A stretch of 64,000 nucleotides of DNA from Aeromicrobium wangtongii (GTDB taxonomy: Bacteria; Actinomycetota; Actinomycetes; Propionibacteriales; Nocardioidaceae): the NCBI RefSeq assembly GCF_024584515.1, contig NZ_CP102173.1:744001-808000 (forward strand). Direction: 5' to 3'. This document shows positions 8,652 to 18,205 of this stretch, in pieces (the first letter of the stretch is position 1; each line of letters starts with the position of its first letter). The notes under the pieces are model-generated. The model ran no database searches. It had not been told where the DNA came from and saw only the letters and a program-made list of their open reading frames with translations. Both the position numbers and the translations under genes were made by a program.

Positions 8652-9452
8652 TCAACGATTCGAATTCAGGCTGCCGGTCAAGTCGGCCGCGAGAGTGGCC
8701 GCTGCCTGGCGCAGCAGCGGCACCGCGCGGTCGACGACCTCGTCGGTCATCCGGCCCAGCGGTCCCGAGACAGAGATGGCCATCCAGGACGCGGTGCCGG
8801 TGGGGATTGGAACCGCTACGCAGCGCACGCCAAGCTCCTGCTCCTCCTGGTCAATCGAGAATCCCCGTTCGCGGACAGCCGCCAGGGATGCGCCGAGAGC
8901 GACCTCGTCCGTGATCGTGTGGGGCGTGTATGCAGGCATGCCGACCCGACGCACGATCGCCTGGACCTGGGCGGAGTCGAGTTGGGCGAGCAGTGCCTTG
9001 CCGACGCCGGTGCAGTGCAGCTCGACGCGCCGACCGACCTCGGTGAACATGCGCATCGAGTGGCGTGATGGGACCTGGGCGACGTACTCGGCGTGATCGC
9101 CGGAGAGGACCGCGAGGTTGGCGCTCTCGCCGAGCTGGTCGACGAGCCCGGCGAGCACCGACTGCGCATTGGCGCCGACGGTTGCGCCTGCCGCGATGCC
9201 GAGCGGTACCAGCCGGTAGCCCAGGGCGTAGCGACGGTTCGGGAGTTGGCGCATGTAGCCGCGCTCGATCAGGGTCTTAAGCAGTCGGTGGATCGTGGGC
9301 AGCGGGATGTCCGAACCTGCGGCGATCTCGCCGATGGCCATCTGGCCGCCACCGGCGGCCACGATCTCGACCAGGTCAAGCGCTCGCTGCACGGACTGGA
9401 CACCGCCTGTCGACCGCGGGACCGCGGTGACGTGCTCGCTGGCCTGGGTCAT
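8652..9452 (-). CDS. IclR-family transcriptional regulator of the glycolate module
   Basis: 266 residues from ATG 9452, which is preceded by GGAGG at a 3-4 base gap; a longer frame reaches 9644 but would run through the glcB promoter, so the short start is chosen. The N-terminal winged helix-turn-helix covers about residues 20-85 (VQSVQRALDLVEIVAAGG..., then IPLPTIHRLLKTLIERGYM as the recognition region). The effector-binding IclR domain fills about 100-260 and ends with SWMAISVSGPLGRM. The gene lies between glcD and the divergent glcB. Matched dyads before glcD and glcB suggest that it controls both; glyoxylate, glycolate or a related small acid would be a likely ligand. Confidence 0.85.
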   Translation of the reverse strand: MTQASEHVTAVPRSTGGVQSVQRALDLVEIVAAGGGQMAIGEIAAGSDIPLPTIHRLLKTLIERGYMRQLPNRRYALGYRLVPLGIAAGATVGANAQSVLAGLVDQLGESANLAVLSGDHAEYVAQVPSRHSMRMFTEVGRRVELHCTGVGKALLAQLDSAQVQAIVRRVGMPAYTPHTITDEVALGASLAAVRERGFSIDQEEQELGVRCVAVPIPTGTASWMAISVSGPLGRMTDEVVDRAVPLLRQAAATLAADLTGSLNSNR

Positions 9453-9508
9453 GGTCCTCCACTGTCGTCGCGCTTGGCCGTCACTCTGGTTCGAGGTCGC
9501 AGGCTTGG

Positions 9509-9549
9509 TTGACATCGAGACCGACGAGTGTCTACATTCCATGATGTAG
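9509..9549 (+). promoter_or_regulatory. Promoter of glcB with downstream dyad
   Basis: A TTGACA -35 (9509-9514) is followed after 18 bp by a TACATT -10 (9533-9538). The dyad CTACA-N8-TGTAG (9532-9549) covers the -10 and predicted start, so a bound repressor would block initiation. The stretch lies within the unused longer reading frame of iclR. Confidence 0.55.
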
Positions 9550-9557
9550 ATGGATAC

Positions 9558-9572
9558 TTCCACCATACGGAA
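9558..9572. promoter_or_regulatory. IclR-type operator in front of glcB
   Basis: TTCC-ACCATAC-GGAA, 21 bp before the glcB start and just downstream of the predicted -10. It matches the site before glcD (8599-8613) in both arms and most of the spacer. Confidence 0.6.
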
Positions 9573-9593
9573 ACATGATGCAGGAGGCAAGAG

Positions 9594-11774
9594 ATGGCCC
9601 AGCGTGTTCAGGCGGCCGGGCTCAGCGTCGCCGCCGAGCTCCACCGCTTCATCGAGGACGAGGCCTTAGTCGGGACGGGCATCGCGCCGGCGGCATTCTG
9701 GGCGGGCGCCGATGCGATCGTGCACGATTTTGCCCCTCGCAACCGCAAGCTGCTGGCCCGGCGCGAGGAGCTTCAGGCCGAGCTCGACGCCTACCACCTC
9801 GGCCAACGCGGGATGCCCATCGACCCGACCGCGTACGAGGCATTCCTCCGTGAGATCGGCTATCTGGTCGAGGGGCCGGAAGATTTCACGGTCGGCACGA
9901 CAGGGGTCGACGTCGAGATCGCCGCGCAGGCAGGTCCACAGCTCGTCGTCCCATTGCTCAACGCGCGATTCGCGGTCAACGCCGCCAACGCCCGGTGGGG
10001 CTCGCTCTACGACGCGCTATATGGGACCGACGTCATCGCCGACGACGGGGACCTAGCCCGCGGATCGTCCTACAACACGGCGCGGGGCGCCGAGGTCATC
10101 GCCCGTGGGCGGAGCATGCTCGACGCGTATGTGCCGCTCGAGGGAGCCTCTCACGCCGACGCGACAGCGTACGCGATCGACGCCAACGGGCTAGCCGTGA
10201 CCGTCAAGGGCCAAATGTTTCGCCTGGCGCACCCTTCGCAGCTCGTCGGTCACCGCGGCGACGGCTCGGCGCCCGAGGCAATCGTACTGGTTCACCACGA
10301 CCTGCACCTGGAGATCCAGATCGACCGCGCCCACCCGATCGGCTCGACCGACGCCGCCGGCGTCAAGGACATCGTCCTGGAGTCGGCGATCAGCACGATC
10401 ATGGACCTGGAGGATTCGGTCGCCGCGGTCGACGCGTCCGACAAGGTCCAAGGCTACCGCAACTGGCTGCAGCTCATGCAGGGCACGCTGTCCGAGGAGG
10501 TCAGCAAGGGTGGGACGACGTTCACTCGCACAATGAACCCCGACCGCACGTGTATCTCGCCGTTAGGCGACGAGGTCGTCCTCCACGGCCGTTCGCTGCT
10601 GTTCATCCGCCAGGTCGGGCACCTCATGACCACCGATGCGGTGCTCGACCGCGATGGCAACGAGGTCCCGGAGGGCATTCTCGACGCGATCGTCACAGCG
10701 GTTGGATCTTTGCACGACCTGCGCAGGGAAGGCGGGCTGGCCAACTCCCGTGCGGGTGCGATGTACGTCGTCAAGCCCAAGATGCACGGGCCCGAGGAGG
10801 TCACCTTCACCGACGAGCTGTTCGGCCGGGTCGAGGACGTCCTCGACCTGCCCCGCCACACAATCAAGGTCGGCATCATGGATGAGGAGCGTCGCACGTC
10901 CGTCAACCTCAAGGCCTGCATCTATGCCGCCCGTGATCGCGTCGCGTTCATCAACACGGGCTTCCTGGACCGCACAGGAGACGAGATTCACACCTCGATG
11001 CAGGCTGGTCCCGTCGTCCGCAAGGCCGACATGCGCAGTCAGTCGTGGATCAAGGCTTACGAGGACTCCAACGTCGACATCGGCCTGGCCTGCGGCCTGC
11101 AGGGGCGCGCCCAGATCGGCAAGGGCATGTGGGCCGCTCCCGACAGCATGGCTGCGATGGTCGAGCAGAAGATCGCCCACCCACAGGCCGGTGCGACGTG
11201 CGCATGGGTGCCGTCGCCGACTGCGGCGACGCTGCACGCGATGCACTACCATCAGGTCGACGTGCAGGCCCGCCAGCGCGAGCTCACGGGCGGGCGTCGC
11301 GCCACCCTCGCGGAGCTGCTGACGATCCCACTCGGCGATCCCGCCGACTGGTCGGACGACGATCGTCAGGCCGAGCTGGACAACAACATTCAGGGTGCGC
11401 TCGGCTACGTTGTGCGCTGGGTCGACGCGGGTATCGGCTGCTCCAAGGTCCCCGACATTCACGGCGAGGCTCTGATGGAGGACCGTGCCACGTGCCGGAT
11501 CTCGTCCCAGCACGTCGCCAACTGGCTCCTGCACGGCGTCGTCACGACCGACCAGGTCGAGGAGACGCTGCGTCGCATGGCGGCCGTCGTCGACAGCCAG
11601 AACGCCGGCGATGCCGACTACGTGCCGATGGCGCCGTCGTTCGACGGCCAAGCCTTCCTGGCGGCGCGCGACCTCATGCTCCTAGGCGGCGACCAGCCCA
11701 GCGGCTACACGGAGCCGATCCTGCACCGCCGCCGCCAGACCGTGAAAACCACCGACCGAAGGATCGTCTCATGA
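9594..11774 (+). CDS. glcB: Malate synthase G
   Basis: 726 residues, the typical length of the single-chain G isoform. ATG 9594 has AGGAGG six bases upstream. It condenses glyoxylate with acetyl-CoA to malate. The N-terminal segment [20 protein letters not shown], the Mg-binding region [13 protein letters not shown] (about residues 266-278) and [10 protein letters not shown] (about 308-317) are all as in malate synthase G, and the C-terminal domain is complete. It probably removes glyoxylate produced by GlcD. Its stop overlaps the start of the GlcG-like gene by 4 bp. Control by the neighbouring IclR is indicated by the dyads upstream. Confidence 0.95.
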   Translation: MAQRVQAAGLSVAAELHRFIEDEALVGTGIAPAAFWAGADAIVHDFAPRNRKLLARREELQAELDAYHLGQRGMPIDPTAYEAFLREIGYLVEGPEDFTVGTTGVDVEIAAQAGPQLVVPLLNARFAVNAANARWGSLYDALYGTDVIADDGDLARGSSYNTARGAEVIARGRSMLDAYVPLEGASHADATAYAIDANGLAVTVKGQMFRLAHPSQLVGHRGDGSAPEAIVLVHHDLHLEIQIDRAHPIGSTDAAGVKDIVLESAISTIMDLEDSVAAVDASDKVQGYRNWLQLMQGTLSEEVSKGGTTFTRTMNPDRTCISPLGDEVVLHGRSLLFIRQVGHLMTTDAVLDRDGNEVPEGILDAIVTAVGSLHDLRREGGLANSRAGAMYVVKPKMHGPEEVTFTDELFGRVEDVLDLPRHTIKVGIMDEERRTSVNLKACIYAARDRVAFINTGFLDRTGDEIHTSMQAGPVVRKADMRSQSWIKAYEDSNVDIGLACGLQGRAQIGKGMWAAPDSMAAMVEQKIAHPQAGATCAWVPSPTAATLHAMHYHQVDVQARQRELTGGRRATLAELLTIPLGDPADWSDDDRQAELDNNIQGALGYVVRWVDAGIGCSKVPDIHGEALMEDRATCRISSQHVANWLLHGVVTTDQVEETLRRMAAVVDSQNAGDADYVPMAPSFDGQAFLAARDLMLLGGDQPSGYTEPILHRRRQTVKTTDRRIVS

Positions 11775-12199
11775 CGCTCGACCTCGACACCGCCCGAACG
11801 ATCGTCGCGGGTGCCCGCGCCCACGCCGCCGACGCCGGCTTCAAGCCGCTCACCGTCGTCGTGCTAGATGCCGGGGGACACGTCCTCGCCGTTGAGCGCG
11901 AGGACGGATCGTCCAACAAGCGCTTCGAGATCGCTTTCGGCAAGGCGCACGGAGCTGTGTCGCTGGGAATGGGCTCACGGGCGCTGATGGCACGGGCCGA
12001 ACAGCAGGCCTACTTTATCGCGGCCGCGACGTCGGCGATCGGGGGTGCGCTCGTGCCGGTACCAGGTGGCGTACTTGTCAACGACGCGAGCGGCGCGCTG
12101 ATCGGAGCGGTAGGGATCTCAGGGGAGTCTTCCGACAACGATGAGGCTGCTGCAGTGGCTGGCGTCGAGACGGCTGGTCTGTCCGCCGTCACCGGCTGA
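11771..12199 (+). CDS. GlcG/HbpS-family (DUF336) protein
   Basis: 142 residues, the usual size of GlcG/HbpS proteins. ATG 11771 overlaps the glcB stop. The sequence is alanine- and glycine-rich, with family features [20 protein letters not shown] near residues 28-47 and [22 protein letters not shown] near 98-119. HbpS binds haem in Streptomyces and GlcG occurs in glycolate operons, but the biochemical role of GlcG is not settled. Its position directly after glcB supports a role in glycolate use. It is the last gene of the unit; transposase remnants begin 24 bp later. Confidence 0.8.
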   Translation: MTLDLDTARTIVAGARAHAADAGFKPLTVVVLDAGGHVLAVEREDGSSNKRFEIAFGKAHGAVSLGMGSRALMARAEQQAYFIAAATSAIGGALVPVPGGVLVNDASGALIGAVGISGESSDNDEAAAVAGVETAGLSAVTG

Positions 12200-12222
12200 T
12201 CATGGTGATCGGGCTGTTGGGT

Positions 12223-12479
12223 TCATGGACATCGGAGCAGGTTCAGACTCCGGGCGAACTCGCCGTTCAACGTCGGCCGCAAATGCGCCACCGTGTCGCC
12301 CTCGAAGAACCCAGCTCGGCCTCGACCTCGTCGCCGGCCTCACGGATCTCGATCGAGGACCACAGCAACGGAGAGGGCTTCGTCGTTGACATGCTTTTGA
12401 TCTGATCGGTGGCCTTCACACCCTTCAGATAACGGGCGATCGATGCCGGCGACATCGCCAACAACTCGGCACGCACCAA
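12223..12479 (-). pseudogene. Transposase/integrase (rve-type) fragment
   Basis: Read in reverse, the segment gives LLAMSPASIARYLKGVK and STTKPSPLLWSSIEIR, then after a one-base shift near 12312 GFFEGDTVAHLRPTLNGEF. These match the linker and start of the DDE domain of a transposase family with an integrase catalytic core. The start of the gene and the catalytic domain are missing, so it is a dead relic that marks past IS activity at the left edge of the catabolic island. Confidence 0.7.
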
Positions 12480-12861
12480 AGGTCATACCGGTCGATCCCG
12501 CAGGCGAGTTCACCATGAGGCTTCAGCCCACCGAGCTGGAGTCGCATCGACGCGGCGAGGTAGTTCCGGAATTGGCCACCCGAAGCGGCCTACGCCCGCT
12601 TCAGTGTCTTCAAGGTGTCGTAAGAGTACTTCAGTGCCCGCGGCTTCCTCGGCTTGATCGCGACCAGCCCGTCACCTCTATGATCGGGTCCTCAACCAGG
12701 CCATTATCCTTCTTCGAACTCACCTACGCCTCGGCGTACCTGCCGCGAGACGACATCGACAGCTCATTTCCCATGCCAATCAAGCATCGCCGTTACGCGG
12801 GCATCCCTACGTGAGGCACGGAGATTATTTCGCGGGTACTTTCATGAGTCTCGTCGATCCA
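12480..12861. other. Intergenic stretch without a recognised gene
   Basis: Open frames here are short or lack ribosome binding sites and family resemblance. It is probably IS-derived or rearranged sequence between the transposase relic and the promoter of the first island gene. Confidence 0.4.
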
Positions 12862-12891
12862 TTGACCATCTAGTCTATTATTGCTACCTTA
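12862..12891 (+). promoter_or_regulatory. Promoter with island operator (site 1)
   Basis: TTGACC (12862-12867), 17 bp, TACCTT (12885-12890) forms a sigma70-type promoter about 60 bp before the monooxygenase start. The operator TATTAT-TGCT-ACCTTA occupies 12876-12891, overlapping spacer and -10. The first ~24 bases closely match the promoter at 19992. Confidence 0.65.
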
Positions 12892-12953
12892 GCTAAGAAG
12901 CTCGTTGCGATGTCGCTGAGCTAACTTATGCCAACGCTGCGAAGGGACTAACC

Positions 12954-14168
12954 GTGACTGCAAGCACCTCTGTGACGACGCCGAACGAGGGAGAACCGCG
13001 ACGTGCCAGTAGTAAGCCGTTGCAGCAGAGAGTTGCTGAAGCCTGTGAGGTCGTGCGCAGCGAATCGGCAGCGAGTCGCGCCGGAGGTCGACTGACCGAC
13101 AAGGCAGTCGAGGCAGTGATCGGGGCTGGGCTCCCGTGGCTTCTCGTGGCGACCGACCTAGGGGGCGACGGGTGTGGCCTGGAGGAGTACTTCGGCGCCA
13201 TTGAGGACCTGACGTGCGCGGACGGGTCGGCTGGCTGGACAGTGATGGCTGCGTCGGGAGGTAACGGCATCGCCTCGTCTTCCATTCCACCTGCGGCCGC
13301 CGAACGCATACTCGGCCCAGAGTCGCGCGGCATCATTGTGGGTGCTGCGGCACCCACAGGGAAGGCCGTACCGACCGAGGGTGGTTACCTGATGTCCGGG
13401 CGCTGGCAGTTCGGGAGCGGCGCTAGCTTCGCCACACACTTCGTAGCGGGATGTCTTCAGATGGACTCCGACGAGCAGCTAGTAATGAAGGACGGCAACC
13501 CCGTTCTCCTAATGCCGATCATCCCGCGCGAGGAAGTTGTCACTCACGTCAATTGGGACGTGGTGGGCTTGCAAGCCACCGCTAGTTGGGACTACGAGTT
13601 TACCGACGTCTTCGTGCCTCATGACCAGATCGTCGACCTGACGGACCCCAAGACGTACCGGGCCGAGCCTACTCAGAGAATCGGGTTCTTGGTTCGGGTC
13701 TGGGCGGGTCACACCGCTGTTGCTCTCGGATTTGCGAAGCGGGCGCTGGGTGAGGTCGCAACCATCACCCTTTCCAAAACCCGGGTCGGCTATGGAAAAT
13801 CGGTCGCGGACTCAGACATCTTCAAGCACGAGTTCGCGCAGCGTGTCATGAGTTACGAGGCCGCGCGGGCGGTAATCGTGAAGGCTCTCGTGGCAGCGGA
13901 GGAAGAAGCAGGATTGCACGGCTCGGTGTCGGCGGCCTCTCACGACCGCTTGAGAGTCAGCAACGCGTGGGTTGCGCAGGTCTCCGACGAGATCGTGCAA
14001 TGGGCCTACTCGTGGTCTGGCTCGGTGGCAGTACGGCGTCCAAGTGAGATTGCCAATGTCCGCGACGATTCGGCGGTAGCGGCCACCCACCTTTACGTCG
14101 ACCGGATCAATCTGGTGGAGGGTGCCTCGACACTTCTCACCGATTGGGCAACCAAGTCTTCCAGCTAG
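12954..14168 (+). CDS. Flavin-dependent monooxygenase, acyl-CoA dehydrogenase fold (HsaA/DszC-like)
   Basis: 404 residues from GTG 12954, with AGGGA nearby. The whole length matches the acyl-CoA dehydrogenase-fold oxygenase components of two-component flavin monooxygenases: ADGSAGWTVMAASGGN near residue 90-105, GRWQFGSGASFATHFVAGC near 149-167, a D-x-F-V-P segment TDVFVPHDQIVDLT near 217-230 and C-terminal THLYVDRINLVEGA. It has no acyl-CoA dehydrogenase WCQGFSEP motif. Such enzymes hydroxylate with reduced flavin supplied by a separate reductase; the only candidate here is at 35280. It is closely similar in layout to the paralogue at 36004. It is the first gene of the island, separated from the rest by IS debris, and has its own operator. 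The substrate is unknown. Confidence 0.8.
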   Translation: MTASTSVTTPNEGEPRRASSKPLQQRVAEACEVVRSESAASRAGGRLTDKAVEAVIGAGLPWLLVATDLGGDGCGLEEYFGAIEDLTCADGSAGWTVMAASGGNGIASSSIPPAAAERILGPESRGIIVGAAAPTGKAVPTEGGYLMSGRWQFGSGASFATHFVAGCLQMDSDEQLVMKDGNPVLLMPIIPREEVVTHVNWDVVGLQATASWDYEFTDVFVPHDQIVDLTDPKTYRAEPTQRIGFLVRVWAGHTAVALGFAKRALGEVATITLSKTRVGYGKSVADSDIFKHEFAQRVMSYEAARAVIVKALVAAEEEAGLHGSVSAASHDRLRVSNAWVAQVSDEIVQWAYSWSGSVAVRRPSEIANVRDDSAVAATHLYVDRINLVEGASTLLTDWATKSSS

Positions 14169-14433
14169 CCACTACCTGCGAAAGGCGAACTCGTCGTGAC
14201 CCGTCGAGCGAATGGCACGGCCGAACCCAGAATTGGTGGAACTCACAGTTTCGCCATCACTGGTGCGGAGTGCGCTGCTGCGTAGCCGAGCAACCCGGGA
14301 CCCGGGACCCGGAAGAATAACCGATTGATGAGCTCGTCTCCGTTGAGTCGGGTTCAAGATTTCGGTGCCGGACCGCCCAGGCCTTGGTTGACACCTTGAC
14401 CTGTGAGGAATTCCTCGCTGGAAGGATGTTGAC

Positions 14434-15040
14434 CATGCCCGAGCCGTATCCCCCGAGTTGCGCGAGGACGTCGTGGCCGTGGCCCGCAAACTTGGGGTCC
14501 CGTTGAAGTAGACCCCGAAGGACTTCGGGATCTCTGAGGTCTGCTTGTCGAACTGCTCGAACAAGGAAGACGTCGAAGCCAGCACACGCCCCGGTCTTGA
14601 TGACGCTGACCTCAAAGAGAAGCGTGAGGTCAAGAAGCGGGTGTATCTGCTGGAGCAGGAGGATGAGGTTCTACGACGTCCTGCGGCATAGTTGTCGCAG
14701 GCGAATCTGCCGGGAGAATAATCCTCCCGCTCGTCCGTGAGCTGGGCCGCGGCCGGTGCCCCATCAGGGTGCCGGCCGCGGTGGTGTGCAGGGTTCTGGA
14801 AGCTCAGTAGGCGGGCGCACCACCGGTGGGTCGCCGAACCGGTCAGCCAGCACGATTTCGATGATGCGCACGCAATGAACGCGTTGCGTGAAATCCATGA
14901 GGACGATTACGCATTGGGTGCCCGGTTCCTGACCGACGAGCTGGCGACGTGGGGATTTCCGCCTCTGAGAGCCGAGTTTGGGTGCCCTGCTCCATGGCAG
15001 GCGTGTTCACGTCGCACCTGTCGGAAAAGTTCGAAAAATG
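14434..15040 (+). pseudogene. IS3-family transposase, 5' half, heavily decayed
   Basis: After ATG 14434 the translation, pieced together over frame changes, reads as IS3 OrfA (ELREDVVAVARKLGV, KDFGISE, then KKRVYLLEQEDEVLRR) with an in-frame TAG near 14497 and another near 14688. OrfB begins around 14700 (LSQANLPG, then the RVLEAQ and WVAEPV stretches) and continues to VFTSHLSEK near 15020. Several stops make it inactive. The catalytic DDE core is absent; the matching 3' end lies at 16763-16888, beyond the IS21 relic. Confidence 0.72.
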
Positions 15041-15079
15041 AAGGCCTCTGGTCCGCTGTTTTAAAGTTTGCCGGGTCTT

Positions 15080-15794
15080 GGGTTCTGTTGTTGGGCAGGG
15101 TGTCGATTCTGCGTTTGCGTGGCCGGTATCTGGCGCCTTTGAGGGTCAGGATGTCGGCGTGCTGGACGACGCGGTCGTTTATTGCTGCGGCGGCGTGGTC
15201 GCGAAACACGCCGCCTCAACCGTTGAAGGACAGGTGCGATGTCAAGATCAGCGGGGCATGTTCGTAGCGGCAGTTGACCTGCTGGAAGAACAGGTTCGCG
15301 GTGTCTTGCTCGTAGGGCAGGTACCGACTTCTTCGACGACGATCAGCCCGTAGCGCCGCAACCGTGCGAGGCCGTCCGGTAGTCGTCCGGCGCGGTGACC
15401 GAGTGAGTCGGGTGACCCACTCGGTCACAGTCGTGAACAGGACCCGGTGCACGATGTTGCGTGCTCCCGTGAGGAACCCGCCAGTTGCCAGTGATGCGAC
15501 CTGCGGACGACCTGCTGGTTGGGCGTCCCAGTCGAACTCCTCGATTGTTTTGCGGCTACAGAATTCGGCGACACGGACCGGCAACCTTGTGCCCGAGGCA
15601 TTGCGGGCTGCGGCCTCACGATCCAGCACGGCGGCGAGGTATTCCTCGTGGGTCCAACCGGTGTCACGGGCGTGATCGGCCAGCCGGGCGGCGGCTTCGG
15701 TGATCCGGGATGCCTTCAGTGCCCCAGCGAGATGGGTCAACTGCTTGCGCGCCTCGGTTGCGTCGCTGCTGGCCTTCTCTGCGTGGGTCGTCAT
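15080..15794 (-). pseudogene. istB: IS21-family helper ATPase IstB, decayed
   Basis: ATG 15794 starts a frame with the usual IstB N-terminus (ARKQLTHLAGALKASRITEAA) and CSRKTIEEFDWDAQP. After GGFLTGARNIV it jumps directly to HRVLFTTVTEWVTRLT: the roughly 20 residues holding the Walker A loop (GPPGTGKTHLA in relatives) have been deleted. The frame stops at 15216, and the C-terminal piece (INDRVVQHADILTLKGARYR) continues in another frame to about 15080. The protein could not hydrolyse ATP. It forms an istA-istB pair with the relic to the right. Confidence 0.8.
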
Positions 15795-16660
15795 CAGGCC
15801 ACCTCACCGTCGGTCAGGCCAAAGGCGCGGTCGTAGTCAGTCAGGTCCCGCACCATCTCAAGATCCGGATCTGGTGCTGTTCGGGGTCAACCGAGTAGTC
15901 GTTGCTGTCGACGCGGACGTTGTAGTCACGCCCAACCGGACCAGGTTGACCCACCCGTGGGGCCGGTGCCACCGGCGGCAGCATTGAAGCCCGATCAGCA
16001 TTGATCCGGCCCAGCGGGCGGGCTTGAGGGTCTGCACGATCCGGGCGTCCGCCTTGGTCAACCAGTCGGCGAACTGGGCGTTGAAGTCGGCCGGGGATGT
16101 GAACTCACGCCCGGGCATGAAAGACTTCTCGAAGAACCCGTTGCGTCGCTCCACGACACCTTCGCACTCAGGGGCATACGGCTTGAGCGGCCTCATCGTG
16201 GTCGCGAGCGTGCCAGCGAACGCCCCCACGCCCCGTGTGGCGTTTGCCGCGACCGATGCCGGACTCGCTGTCTCAGATCAGCCTGCGTGGGACACGCCCG
16301 ACTTGCTGAAGCAGCTCCCCCATCCCCAGCAGCAGGTCAGCGGTGTGATGGGTTGGGATCATTCGGCCAGTCGTGAACTGCGAGTGCGCCGCAGTGATCA
16401 CCAGGTCCGGCAGCAACGTTTCCGAACCGTTTTCGAGCGGGATCTTCTTCGGCGGGAACCGCAAGTCACATTGGGCTGCGTCTCCCCTGCAGCCAGATCA
16501 TCCGACCCGCCGGATTGAGTGGTTGATGATCAGGACGCTGCCTCCGGACGTTGTCACGGAACCCGGTGATCGATCCGGTCCAGCCGACTCGCTCAGCGAT
16601 CACCGCGGCCGGTATGTCCGGCACCGTCACCAGCTGTTGCCGCACCAACGGCTCGAACGG
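15795..16660 (-). pseudogene. istA: IS21-family transposase IstA, decayed
   Basis: Three frame-shifted pieces read in order from right to left: DIPAAVIAERVGWTGSI near 16600, then FPPKKIPLENGSETLLPDLV near 16440 with RVPRRLI at 16280, then RPLKPYAPECEGVVERRNGF near 16180 and the C-terminal part to 15858. Together these are the DDE transposase of IS21, lacking the first ~100 residues and broken by stops. The loss of the N-terminus next to the IS3 3' end fits a deletion after insertion. Confidence 0.75.
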
Positions 16661-16762
16661 CGCAAACGATGTCGGCGCCGCCGCCCTCTCGTACTTCGGC
16701 GGCCGGTCCGAAGCCAACACCCGCTCGACCCTCGACCCTCCAACGAAGGCTCGTGGCGCGGT

Positions 16763-16945
16763 GTCGAAGACGTCGAATTGAAGACCCTGAACTGGGTCGA
16801 CTGGTTCAACACCCAACGCTTTCACGAAGCACTCGACGACCTGACACCGATGGCCGCCGAGGAACTTCACTATGCTACAAGAAACTAGCTCCAGCCGACC
16901 GGCTGAGCCACCAAATTCAGCCTCCGGAAACTCCGGGGCAGTTCA
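16763..16945 (+). pseudogene. IS3-family OrfB 3' end and terminal inverted repeat
   Basis: The frame ending at 16888 reads NWVDWFNTQRFHEALDDLTP, the conserved C-terminus of IS3 OrfB transposases. At 16921-16945 lies a typical IS3 end which in reverse reads TGAACTGCCCCGGAG. Orientation and family agree with the 5' half at 14434-15040, so the two halves probably belong to one element split by the IS21 insertion. Confidence 0.65.
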
Positions 16946-17044
16946 GTTGCGAAGAGCCCTTAATTCTGGCTGCCCGATGTGAGGATATTTGTTCGGGATG
17001 AGTCGCCGGCAAATCGTGAATTGTCACATGGAGTGCAGTCGCGA

Positions 17045-17116
17045 GGGTGTCCAGATCGGTGTCCATGTTCGGTCTCGAAGGTTCGAGATTGGGTTGGGAC
17101 GCCGATCTGGACACCC
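17045..17116. repeat. Long near-perfect hairpin with an inner hairpin
   Basis: Arms at 17045-17064 and 17097-17116 are 20 bp with one mismatch. The 32-bp loop contains a second perfect dyad, TCTCGAA-GG-TTCGAGA (about 17072-17087). There is no T-run after it. It lies between the IS3 end and the converging SDR gene. It could be a bidirectional terminator, a cruciform recombination site or an IS/MITE relic. Confidence 0.6.
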
Positions 17117-17244
17117 GAGCACTCAATCGGTGCAGCCACGCCGGTCATACCCCTCGGACTCACTCATCTGGTCTGATTCTCTTTGTTGCCCGAGTTTGCG
17201 CGTAGGTGTGCTGACCCCCAATGTTCTCCAGTCGTCAGCCGGTC

Positions 17245-18078
17245 TCAGGAGGACGTTTCACTCCGCTTCTGGGCCGCTACGCGACGTAGATATGACATGT
17301 AGCCGACAGAGACACGACTTCCTCCGTTGACGGGGATCACTGCGCCGGACAGCCAGGCTGTTTCGTCTGACGCCAAGAAGGCCACGACCGGTCCGATGTC
17401 GTCAACGACGCCCAGTCGACCGAGGGGCACAGAGTCAATCTGCCGTTGGCGTCGCTCAGGTGTGTTCATGACCCCGACGTCAGTCTCGTCAAGTTCAGTC
17501 AGGACCAGTCCTGGTGCGACACAGTTCACGCGGATGCCGAGGTGACCCCATTCGACTGCCATCGTTGCGCTGAGGTTTTCGACTGCTGACTTAGCCGCGC
17601 CGTAGTGACCCGTATTCGGATTTGGCTGGGACGCGCTCCGTGAAGTGATGTTGACCAGGCTCCCGCCTGATGTCATGACTCTGGCGGCTGTCTGACAAGC
17701 GAAGAACGTGGCCTTCAGGTTGAGGTCGACAACTCGGTCCCACCTGCCCTCGTCGATGTCAAGGAGGGGACCGACGTCGTCGGGACTTGCGCTGCCGGCA
17801 TTATTGACCCAGCAGTCGATCGCCCCGAATCGTTGAAGCGTGAAGTTGGCAAGGTCCTGCGATGCACTCGGTTCGGTAATGTCCTGGACCAAAAACTCTG
17901 CTTCGGCGCCCGCTGCGCGGAGCTCATCTACGGTGTTGCGCAGAGCGTCAGCCGAGCGCCCTGAGACCACAACTGCGCTCCCATTCTGCGCGAGGGATTT
18001 GGCGATTCCCCGTCCGATGCCGCGACCACCTCCGGTAACCACCGAGGTCTTGCCTGCGAGGTTGAACATGTTCCTCAT
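17245..18078 (-). CDS. Short-chain dehydrogenase/reductase (SDR)
   Basis: 277 residues from ATG 18078; ATG 18069 is an alternative. Classical SDR: TGGGRGIG near residues 16-23, VNNAG near 91-95, the catalytic serine in NITSRSAS and YGAAK near 163-167. It has a ~25-residue extension at the C-terminus beyond the usual end. It should interconvert an alcohol and a ketone (or a 3-hydroxyacyl-CoA and 3-ketoacyl-CoA) with NAD(P). It diverges from etfB and shares the operator at 18095, so the two units are probably regulated together. It is the only island gene apart from the NTF2-like one on the reverse strand. Confidence 0.85.
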   Translation of the reverse strand: MRNMFNLAGKTSVVTGGGRGIGRGIAKSLAQNGSAVVVSGRSADALRNTVDELRAAGAEAEFLVQDITEPSASQDLANFTLQRFGAIDCWVNNAGSASPDDVGPLLDIDEGRWDRVVDLNLKATFFACQTAARVMTSGGSLVNITSRSASQPNPNTGHYGAAKSAVENLSATMAVEWGHLGIRVNCVAPGLVLTELDETDVGVMNTPERRQRQIDSVPLGRLGVVDDIGPVVAFLASDETAWLSGAVIPVNGGSRVSVGYMSYLRRVAAQKRSETSS

Positions 18079-18094
18079 TTCGTTCGAGAGATGC

Positions 18095-18110
18095 TAATAT
18101 AGCTATGTTA
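18095..18110. promoter_or_regulatory. Island operator shared by SDR and etfBA (site 2)
   Basis: TAATAT-AGCT-ATGTTA; with flanking C and G the 18-bp dyad has only one mismatched pair. It lies 17 bp before the reverse SDR start and 96 bp before etfB. Confidence 0.65.
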
Positions 18111-18205
18111 GCCTACTTACATCTAGTGTCCCAAGCCTCTGACTGACTCGACACCACATCAGTTGCGGTATCCGGGTCACACGCTGCCCGAAGGAGAGTG
18201 TTGGC

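Noticed and set aside
9453-9644. N-terminal extension of the IclR regulator
   Set aside because: It would read through the glcB promoter and operator; ATG 9452 has a good ribosome binding site and gives normal family length.
12443-12814. Open frame of 123 codons in the IS debris
   Set aside because: No ribosome binding site, no recognised domain, low-complexity composition; it overlaps a transposase relic on the other strand.
17045-17116. Integron attC site
   Set aside because: Long palindrome resembles one in shape, but no attC core sequences, integrase gene or cassette structure is seen.
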